Source: Actinomycetes bacterium (GTDB lineage: Bacteria; Actinomycetota; Acidimicrobiia; Acidimicrobiales; JAKAVM01). Taken from it: 34,426 nucleotides of DNA. The stretch spans positions 1-34,426 of the forward strand of contig JAKAVM010000049.1 of assembly GCA_021827485.1 (NCBI GenBank), in the 5' to 3' direction. Positions 28,851 through 34,426 of the stretch are shown here, in pieces. The position numbers and the translations under genes were made by a program. The notes under the pieces are model-generated. The model ran no database searches. It was not told the origin of the DNA and saw only the letters and a list, made by a program, of their open reading frames with translations. Position 1 is the first letter of the stretch, and every line of letters starts with the position of its first letter.

Positions 28851-29122
28851 ATCGTGATGGAAGAAATTGGAAGAATAATTCTTCCGCGGAAGAATTTTCA
28901 TGAATCCTCCAATAGGCGTTGCCTGGCGAGACAGATAATGCTTCACCTGGCCAAAGATTATTCTCAAGTAGCTATTTTCTGGAGTGCAAGCTAAAATATC
29001 ACGTTGGTTCGTGTCGCTTCGCGCGCTACGATGCCAGCTCACGTGGCAGGCCCAAACGATCTGGTTAGTCCAAGGACTTTACTTCGCTAGCTTTATCATA
29101 GCTTGCTCGATCGGTTCTCCAC
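28851..29122. other. Intergenic region between protein B and infA
   Basis: This 272-bp gap has no supported gene. It begins with nested palindromes (28869-28896). A promoter for the alpha genes is expected here. TATCAT (29094-29099) could be a -10, but no convincing -35 lies at the right distance. Confidence 0.5.
28869..28896 (+). terminator. Nested palindromes after protein B, possible terminator
   Basis: GGAAGAAT-A-ATTCTTCC (28869-28885) overlaps the perfect 20-bp palindrome AATTCTTCCGCGGAAGAATT (28877-28896). The central ATTCTTCC can pair with either flank. A short T-run (TTTT, 28895-28898) follows the second stem. It starts 19 bases after the protein B stop. A terminator is the simplest reading, though a perfect DNA palindrome could also be a protein-binding site. 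Confidence 0.5.
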
Positions 29123-29389
29123 GTGATTTTTGTAAAAAAGTTAAATTTTTTTGAAGGAGAAGTAGCGCCAAAGCCCAGAGATGACGCAATAGTGATGGAG
29201 GGAACGGTGGTAGAGCCACTTCCAAACGCGATGTTCAAAGTAGAACTCGAAAATGGACATAAGGTTCTAGCCCATAGTTCAGGGAAGATGAGAATGCACA
29301 GGATTCGAATTCTTCCCGGAGACAAAGTCCAAGTCGAGATAACTCCATATGACCTTACCCGCGGCAGAATTACTTACCGATATAGATAA
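29123..29389 (+). CDS. infA: Translation initiation factor IF-1
   Basis: IF-1 blocks the A site of the 30S subunit during initiation. The core [34 protein letters not shown] and [16 protein letters not shown] is unmistakable. The start is uncertain. Relatives begin just before the DDAI motif, where this frame has no ATG, GTG or TTG. The only upstream candidate is GTG 29123, which adds about 14 residues and has no ribosome-binding site. A good GAAGGAG (29153-29159) instead sits just before a GTA codon at 29162. Downstream GTG 29192 and ATG 29195 would truncate the protein. A6 and T7 runs lie nearby. Confidence 0.92.
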   Translation: MIFVKKLNFFEGEVAPKPRDDAIVMEGTVVEPLPNAMFKVELENGHKVLAHSSGKMRMHRIRILPGDKVQVEITPYDLTRGRITYRYR

Positions 29390-29413
29390 TAAAGTGAGCC
29401 AGACAAACAAGAA

Positions 29414-29527
29414 ATGAAAGTAAAGGCAAGCGTTAAGAAGATTTGCGATAAATGCCGAGTGATACGACGCGAGGGTCGTGTAATGGTTATTTGTCAGAAT
29501 CCGAGACATAAGCAGAGGCAGGGCTAG
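29414..29527 (+). CDS. rpmJ: 50S ribosomal protein L36 (bL36)
   Basis: This gene is too short for the ORF track. ATG 29414 begins [19 protein letters not shown] and the 37-aa product ends NPRHKQRQG. The zinc ligands CDKC, a later Cys and His are present, so it is the zinc-binding form. It lies between infA and rpsM, its standard position, with 24 bp and 3 bp spacers. Confidence 0.97.
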   Translation: MKVKASVKKICDKCRVIRREGRVMVICQNPRHKQRQG

Positions 29528-29530
29528 AAG

Positions 29531-29908
29531 TTGGCAAGAATTGCAGGAGTGGATATTCCACGCGAAAAGCGCTTAGAGATATCTCTTACCTATATATTTG
29601 GGATTGGACTGACAAGTTCTCAACAAATCTGTCAAGCAACCGGAATCAATCCTAGCTCACGAGTCAGGGAGCTGACTGATGATGAAGTTACTAGGCTCAG
29701 GAACTATATCGACGCCAATTTCAAGGTGGAAGGCGATCTTCGACGAGATATCTCCGGAGATGTAAAGCGCAAGATGGAAATTGGCTGCTATCAAGGGGTG
29801 CGTCATCGTAAAGGCCTTCCGGTTCACGGACAGAGAACGCACACTAATGCTCGAACTCGTAAGGGTCCGAAGAAGACAGTAGCTGGCAAGAAGAAGGTGA
29901 GGAAGTAG
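29531..29908 (+). CDS. rpsM: 30S ribosomal protein S13 (uS13)
   Basis: S13 is in the 30S head and bridges to the 50S subunit. The 125-aa product begins [21 protein letters not shown], with the helix-hairpin-helix [16 protein letters not shown] and the ending [22 protein letters not shown] plus a Lys-rich tail. TTG start at 29531, with the rpmJ end GGCAGGG as the only ribosome-binding candidate. The stop overlaps the rpsK start by one base. Confidence 0.98.
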   Translation: MARIAGVDIPREKRLEISLTYIFGIGLTSSQQICQATGINPSSRVRELTDDEVTRLRNYIDANFKVEGDLRRDISGDVKRKMEIGCYQGVRHRKGLPVHGQRTHTNARTRKGPKKTVAGKKKVRK

Positions 29909-30300
29909 TGGCCAAAGCTGGTCAGCGTCGTACGCGGCGTAAAGAGAAGAAGAATGTCCCTCACGGAGTTGCTCATATCAAGAGTTCCTTCAATAACACC
30001 ATTATATCGATTACGGATAGGGAAGGAAATGTTATTGCATGGGCCTCAGCTGGAAATGTAGGTTTCAAAGGTTCACGTAAGTCGACTCCGTTTGCTGCTC
30101 AGATGGCTGCAGAAACTTGCGCCAAGCGAGCGGCAGAGCATGGCGTACGCCGAGTGGACGTACTTGTCAAGGGTCCAGGATCGGGTCGAGAGACGGCGAT
30201 TAGGTCACTTTCGGCTGCAGGAATTGAGGTAACAGGAATTAAAGATGTAACGCCAATTCCGCACAATGGTTGTCGTCCCAAGAAGCGCCGCAGGGTATAA
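29908..30300 (+). CDS. rpsK: 30S ribosomal protein S11 (uS11)
   Basis: S11 lies on the 30S platform by the mRNA exit. The 130-aa product has [39 protein letters not shown] and the C-terminal [23 protein letters not shown] start at 29908, overlapping the rpsM stop by one base. Its length matches the family. Confidence 0.98.
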   Translation: MAKAGQRRTRRKEKKNVPHGVAHIKSSFNNTIISITDREGNVIAWASAGNVGFKGSRKSTPFAAQMAAETCAKRAAEHGVRRVDVLVKGPGSGRETAIRSLSAAGIEVTGIKDVTPIPHNGCRPKKRRRV

Positions 30301-30308
30301 GGAAAGTC

Positions 30309-30935
30309 ATGGCAAGATACACAGATGCAGTTTGTCGACTATGTCGACGTGAGAAAATGAAGCTCTATCTCAAAGGCGCAAAGTGCGATACCTTGAAGTG
30401 CCCGGTAGAGCGTAAACCGTATCCTCCAGGAGAGCATGGGAGAGACAGGTCAAGACAAGGTTCAGAGTACTTAGTACAGCTTCGCGAGAAACAGAAGACC
30501 CGTCGTATCTATGGTCTCATGGAGAAGCGATTTCAGAATCTGTATGAAGTTGCTTCACGAACTCCCGGCATTACAGGTGAGAATCTGCTGCAAATGCTTG
30601 AAATGCGACTTGATAACGTCGTATTTCGTACCTCTTGGGGCGCATCAAGATCTCAAGCTCGTCAATGGGTGCGTCATGGACACATCATGGTAAATGGTAA
30701 GCGAGTAACAATTCCAAGTTATCGAGTCTCAGTTGGTGATGTAGTTACTCTGTCAGCCAAGGCACGAGCTTTTATCGTGGTCCGTCACAATATGGACACT
30801 CTCGACCGTCAGTTGGTTCCATGGTTAGAGACCTCGGATGGCGGTTTTGAAGTGAAAATTCTTAACAAACCTTTGCGTGATCACATTGACATTCCCGTTC
30901 GCGAACAACTCATTGTTGAGTTGTATTCCAAGTAG
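30309..30935 (+). CDS. rpsD: 30S ribosomal protein S4 (uS4), zinc-type
   Basis: S4 initiates 30S assembly and in E. coli represses the alpha operon. I place the start at ATG 30309 (MARYTDAVCRLCRREKMKLY), with AAGGAAAG upstream. The ORF-track TTG at 30270 lies inside rpsK. The product is 208 aa. The N-terminus keeps the cysteines CRLC, KCDTLKC that bind zinc in C+ forms. The S4 RNA-binding domain shows MRLDNVVFRTSWGASRSQARQ and RHGHIMVNGKRV. Confidence 0.97.
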   Translation: MARYTDAVCRLCRREKMKLYLKGAKCDTLKCPVERKPYPPGEHGRDRSRQGSEYLVQLREKQKTRRIYGLMEKRFQNLYEVASRTPGITGENLLQMLEMRLDNVVFRTSWGASRSQARQWVRHGHIMVNGKRVTIPSYRVSVGDVVTLSAKARAFIVVRHNMDTLDRQLVPWLETSDGGFEVKILNKPLRDHIDIPVREQLIVELYSK

Positions 30936-30962
30936 CCCGGCAAAGAAAGGTATCTATTCGAA

Positions 30963-31910
30963 ATGCTAATTATTCAAAGACCTAATGTAGAGGCTCTCGG
31001 AACAGAAGAAAATAATCGACAATCTTTTGCGATTTCGCCACTTGAGCCTGGATTTGGTCATACGCTAGGAAACTCTCTACGTAGGACCTTGCTTTCTTCG
31101 ATTCCTGGAGCCGCAATCACCCAGGTTCGTTTTGATGATGCTCTCCATGAATTCACTACGATTCCTGGGATCAAGGAAGATGTAAGTGACATTATCTTGA
31201 ACTTCAAAGACGTGGTGTTGAGGTCTGAGTCGGATGAGGGGATCATAATGAGGCTCGATGTCAGGGGTCCTGCTACGGTTACCGCCGCAGATTTTCAGCA
31301 TTCGGCTGATATCGAGATCCTCAATCCCGAACTCCCAATAGCAACCATCAATGATAAAGGTCGCCTTGCCGCTGACGTTACCGTTGAAAGGGGCAGGGGG
31401 TACGTATCTGCGGAGATGAACAAGAGATCTTCAATTATCGGGGTTATTCCGATTGACTCGATCTTCTCTCCCGTAAGACGCGTCGCTTATACCGTTGAGC
31501 AAACGCGAGTCGAACAGTCAACTAATTTTGATCGCCTAATCCTTGATATTGAAACCGACAGCTCAATTAGCCCGCGCGAAGCCCTTGCCTCGGCAGGCGA
31601 TACATTGCGCTCACTAGTTGGACTTGTAGCAGACATGAGCGACCAGCCTCTAGGGTTAGAACTTGGTGATATTGGAGTGACTTCATCGGGCTCTCCTGAC
31701 CTTGATCTTCCTATCGAAGATCTTGATCTATCAGAACGTCCGAGAAACTGTCTGAAGCGTGCTCAGGTAAACACGATTGGTGAGCTCTTACAGCGCACCG
31801 AAGCAGAGTTGCTCAATATTACTAACTTTGGTCAGAAGTCGCTCGATGAGGTAATCGAAAGGCTTGACGAAAGAGGTCTAACGCTTAGAGGAAGAGGAGG
31901 CGTTCTTTAG
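30963..31910 (+). CDS. rpoA: RNA polymerase alpha subunit
   Basis: Alpha dimerises to start RNA polymerase assembly, and its C-terminal domain contacts promoters and activators. The 315-aa product has EPGFGHTLGNSLRRTLLSSIPG in the N-terminal domain. After an acidic linker (PDLDLPIEDLDLSERP), the C-terminal domain reads NCLKRAQVNTIGELLQRTEA. ATG 30963, with AGAAAGG upstream. It completes the core polymerase set of the window (beta in part, beta', alpha). rplQ starts one base after its stop. Confidence 0.98.
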   Translation: MLIIQRPNVEALGTEENNRQSFAISPLEPGFGHTLGNSLRRTLLSSIPGAAITQVRFDDALHEFTTIPGIKEDVSDIILNFKDVVLRSESDEGIIMRLDVRGPATVTAADFQHSADIEILNPELPIATINDKGRLAADVTVERGRGYVSAEMNKRSSIIGVIPIDSIFSPVRRVAYTVEQTRVEQSTNFDRLILDIETDSSISPREALASAGDTLRSLVGLVADMSDQPLGLELGDIGVTSSGSPDLDLPIEDLDLSERPRNCLKRAQVNTIGELLQRTEAELLNITNFGQKSLDEVIERLDERGLTLRGRGGVL

Positions 31911-31911
31911 A

Positions 31912-32265
31912 ATGCCCGGTGCACCTAAGAAAGGTAAGCGTTTTGGAGGGAGCGCTTCGCATTCAAAAGCAATGATGGGGAATATGGTGGCTTCACTCAT
32001 TGCAGCTGAAGCAATTGTGACTACCGAAGCTAGAGCAAAAGCTCTTAGGCCCATTGTCGAGAAGATGATTACCAAGGCGGTCAAAGGGGGTCTATCCAAT
32101 CAGCGCCAAGTGATTGGTTATATACGTGACCCCGACATGGCTCACAAGCTCTTTAGCGAAATCGGCCCCCGCTATAGTGATCGTCCGGGGGGATATACAC
32201 GCATCTTGAAGCTTGGACCGCGTCATGGTGATAATGCTCCCATGGCTAGGATCGAATTACTCTAA
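31912..32265 (+). CDS. rplQ: 50S ribosomal protein L17 (bL17)
   Basis: L17 lies on the solvent face of the 50S subunit near the tunnel exit. The 117-aa product begins MPGAPKKGKRFGGSASHSKAM and has IVTTEARAKALRPIVEKMI and the C-terminal RPGGYTRILKLGPRHGDNAPMARIEL. ATG 31912. The length is typical and no added tail is present. Confidence 0.98.
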   Translation: MPGAPKKGKRFGGSASHSKAMMGNMVASLIAAEAIVTTEARAKALRPIVEKMITKAVKGGLSNQRQVIGYIRDPDMAHKLFSEIGPRYSDRPGGYTRILKLGPRHGDNAPMARIELL

Positions 32266-32377
32266 AAATCTAGGCCATCTGACTAGGAAACAAGGAATCC
32301 AGCTCCCTGGCTTTGATCTAGGAGAGGATGGGCCAAGGGAAGGCGCCAGGCTTTTCGATCCGTCAGAACAAGCTTCC

Positions 32378-33277
32378 GTGAAGTCTCTTTCGAGGCTGAG
32401 GTTACTCATTGCTTACGATGGCTCGGAGTTCCACGGTTTTGCCGACCAACCCGGTATTCGCACAGTTGCCGGTGAGCTAAAAAAAGCTATTAGGCAGATT
32501 TATGGTACAGAGATTGATTTAGTCTGTGCTGGCAGGACCGACAGAGGGGTTCATGCCCTAGGCCAAGTTGTCCACTTTGACCTGCCTGCAGAGTTAATAT
32601 CGCGAACTCGATCATCAGAGCTAGTTCGATTTGCCAAGTCTCTCAATAGTCTGCTCAATCCAGAAATAGCCATTCGGGAAATATCAATAGTTGGTAACGA
32701 CTTCGATGCTCGCCATAGTGCAAAATCACGGAAGTATCTTTACACTATTGTCAATAGTGATATTCGATCTCCGTTTATATATCGATATGCGTGGTATGTT
32801 GAAAAGCCGCTTGATATACGGGCGATGGTTCTGGGATGTGATGCTCTGATCGGTGAGCACGATTTTTCATCTTTCTGTCGACGACCTCCAGGGACTGGGT
32901 CCGAAGAGCCATTAGTTAGAAGAATCATTGATGCACGTTGGCACCAAGTATCGCAGGCGCTATCTCTAAGTCCGGTGGGGGCGGCTCCTTTTAGCCCGGT
33001 GGGTGCAGTCCCTCTAAGTCCGGTGGGGGCGGCTCCTTTTAGCCCGGTGGGTGCAACCCCTTGGTTTGCCAGCCAAGCCAACGTCATGCAATTTGAAATC
33101 GTTGCTGTAGCTTTCTGCCATCAGATGGTTAGATCGATTGTCGGGACACTTGTCGCAATGGGAATGGGCAAGCGTAAACCTGGTGAAATGGCTAGTATCC
33201 TTAGAGCTAGAGACCGATCTGTAGCTGAACCACCTGCTCCGCCAAATGGACTTTCGTTGGTCGAAGTAGTTTACTGA
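32378..33277 (+). CDS. truA: tRNA pseudouridine synthase TruA, with a repeat insertion
   Basis: TruA makes pseudouridines at positions 38-40 of the tRNA anticodon stem. Catalytic Asp is in CAGRTDRGVHALGQVVHFD. Other signatures are IAYDGSEFHGFADQPG, DFDARHSAKSRKYLY and FCHQMVRSIVGTLVAMG. I choose GTG 32378 (MKSLSRLRLLIAYDG), since homology begins there; the ORF runs back to TTG 32213 inside rplQ, so the start is uncertain. Before the segment VMQFEIVAVAF lies an inserted repeat of four octapeptides (SPVGAAPF, SPVGAVPL, SPVGAAPF, SPVGATPW), absent from homologues I know. It falls where a surface loop joins two core strands, so activity may be retained. Confidence 0.92.
   Translation: MKSLSRLRLLIAYDGSEFHGFADQPGIRTVAGELKKAIRQIYGTEIDLVCAGRTDRGVHALGQVVHFDLPAELISRTRSSELVRFAKSLNSLLNPEIAIREISIVGNDFDARHSAKSRKYLYTIVNSDIRSPFIYRYAWYVEKPLDIRAMVLGCDALIGEHDFSSFCRRPPGTGSEEPLVRRIIDARWHQVSQALSLSPVGAAPFSPVGAVPLSPVGAAPFSPVGATPWFASQANVMQFEIVAVAFCHQMVRSIVGTLVAMGMGKRKPGEMASILRARDRSVAEPPAPPNGLSLVEVVY
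32969..33064 (+). repeat. Tandem repeat inside truA (four 24-bp units, two 48-bp copies)
   Basis: AGTCCGGTGGGGGCGGCTCC and AGCCCGGTGGGTGCA alternate, so the 24-bp unit is present four times and the 48-bp pair twice. The two 48-bp copies are identical except in the last few bases. The frame is kept. Confidence 0.92.
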
Positions 33278-33292
33278 CTGGCATTCCCAGTC
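33276..33292 (+). terminator. Possible terminator at the truA stop
   Basis: GACTGG (33276-33281) pairs with CCAGTC (33287-33292) around CATTC, followed by TTTCG. The stem begins within the truA stop codon. The stem is short and the T-run is only three bases, so it would be weak. Confidence 0.35.
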
Positions 33293-33381
33293 TTTCGAAT
33301 GGTAGTTTACGTGGGTTGGGCTCGGATGGGGAATATTCTGTCTGAGTTGCTGCAAGCGGAATGCAGGAGTGAGGCAGAATC

Positions 33382-34426
33382 ATGAATAAGGTTTTGGGTT
33401 GGATTGTAGTTGGTATTATGGGTGTGACTTGCGTTGCAGCTAGTTTAGGGGTGATGCTGGGGGTATTCGAAGGGACCGCCCAAGCTGTTACCACTTGTAC
33501 GTGGACTGGTGCGAGTGCAACTAGTTCGTATTTCAGTGATTCAGCAAACTGGAGTGGTTGTGGTGGTGCCCCGACATCTGGTGATGCCCTGGTCTTCCCA
33601 ACTACAACGCATATTAGGCAACCAGTTGATAATTTGGGGACTTTTGCCTTTTATTCTGCTTCAATTACCGGCCTGGTAGCTGGTAGCACCCCCTATGATA
33701 TCACCGCATCAGGAGCGAGTGTAGTTTACCTTACGGCTCCAGCGCCACAATTGGCCTTGAGTTTGAGCGGCGCTACTTCTGCAAAATGGGGAATACAAAC
33801 GACGCCATTACTATCTTCTGGAACAAACTTTGAGATAGCCGCCGCAAGTGGTGACACTCTGACACTAACATCGACTGTTAGGCTGGGTACGGGTTTTGCC
33901 GATACCATCACTTTTGGAGACGGAACGAATACGGGAAACGTAGCCGATAATTCCGTAAATACTTATACTGAGCCAACTGCAGTTTCGGGTGGCACACTGG
34001 CTCTCGGCGCAACCAACGCAGTTCCATCGGGATCGGCGCTTTCGATAGCCTCGGGAGCAACTTTTGACATGGCGGGTTACAGCGACACAGTTGGCGGGTT
34101 GTCTGGTGCTGGAACAGTAGACAACTCAAGCGCCACCTCCGCAACTCTCACCGTAGGGGGGAGCACTTCATCAACTTTCTCTGGGGTGATCGAGAACACT
34201 GGTGGTGGAGGATTATCACTAACAGAGACTGATTCAGGGACACTTACTCTCTCGGGCGCAAACACCTACTCTGGGACAACCACGGTTTCTTCGGGCACAC
34301 TGACTCTAGCCAATTCATCCGCTGCTGGAACAAGTGCGATTACAGATGATGCAGCACTATCTCTGACAGCGACTTCGGGCACATATTCTAATGTCATTTC
34401 GGGAACCGGTACTGTTACAGCCAGAT
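33382..34426 (+). CDS. Secreted protein with autotransporter-type beta-strand repeats (3' truncated by window)
   Basis: The ORF is open to the end of the window, at least 348 codons, and is missing from the ORF track because it has no stop. ATG 33382 has GGAGTGAGG upstream. A signal peptide is clear (VLGWIVVGIMGVTCVAASLGV, then GTAQA). The mature start has CTWTGASATSSYFSDSANWSG and PTSGDALVFP, typical of secreted repeat proteins. Further on come LTLSGANTYSGTTTVSSGTL and similar Gly/Ser/Thr strands, matching the autotransporter-associated beta-strand repeat, which forms right-handed beta-helices. Function unknown. Whether a membrane or wall anchor exists cannot be seen. Confidence 0.85.
   Translation, partial: MNKVLGWIVVGIMGVTCVAASLGVMLGVFEGTAQAVTTCTWTGASATSSYFSDSANWSGCGGAPTSGDALVFPTTTHIRQPVDNLGTFAFYSASITGLVAGSTPYDITASGASVVYLTAPAPQLALSLSGATSAKWGIQTTPLLSSGTNFEIAAASGDTLTLTSTVRLGTGFADTITFGDGTNTGNVADNSVNTYTEPTAVSGGTLALGATNAVPSGSALSIASGATFDMAGYSDTVGGLSGAGTVDNSSATSATLTVGGSTSSTFSGVIENTGGGGLSLTETDSGTLTLSGANTYSGTTTVSSGTLTLANSSAAGTSAITDDAALSLTATSGTYSNVISGTGTVTAR

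Noticed and set aside
33014-33355. 113-aa - strand ORF over the end of truA
   Set aside because: Antisense to truA and the following spacer, with no recognisable domain.

Overview
The window is one uninterrupted block of core gene-expression genes, almost all on the + strand. It runs from the 3' part of rpoB through rpoC, then the str genes (rpsL, rpsG, fusA, tuf), the S10 genes (rpsJ to rpsQ), the spc genes (rplN to map), and the alpha genes (infA, rpmJ, rpsM, rpsK, rpsD, rpoA, rplQ, truA). It ends in the 5' part of a secreted repeat protein. The gene order, the RpoC with an N-terminal coiled insertion, and the zinc-type S14, S4, L24 and L36 fit an actinobacterium. Base composition is fairly balanced, GTG and TTG starts are common, and ribosomal proteins carry acidic tails. 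My guess is an Acidimicrobiia-like lineage. That placement is inference, because no search was run.

The layout is: rpoB(partial)-rpoC-propeller protein A (2-7599); a 320-bp hairpin-rich gap; rpsL-rpsG-fusA-tuf-rpsJ (7920-12514); a 478-bp leader with a good promoter and a possible leader peptide; rplC-rplD-rplW-rplB-rpsS-rplV-rpsC-rplP-rpmC-rpsQ (12993-19004); rplN-rplX-rplE-rpsN-rpsH-rplF-rplR-rpsE-rpmD-rplO-secY-adk-map (19001-26155), directly joined to propeller protein B (26166-28850); a 272-bp gap with nested palindromes; infA-rpmJ-rpsM-rpsK-rpsD-rpoA-rplQ-truA (29123-33277); and then a secreted protein with autotransporter-type beta-strand repeats that runs off the end.

The housekeeping genes are tightly packed, often with 1- or 4-base overlaps, which suggests translational coupling. 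Two things stand out. First, the break after rpoC, the break after map and the break after truA each hold a gene for a large secreted beta-repeat protein. Proteins A and B are clearly related: one has seven Cys-paired blade repeats and the other fourteen, and each has six C-terminal GYW repeats. Second, several normally invariant proteins (uL4, uL22, uS3, uL29, RpoC, TruA) carry long low-complexity additions. In four of these the addition contains in-frame tandem DNA repeats, and further short tandem duplications lie between genes. No IS element, tRNA, rRNA or CRISPR array was seen.
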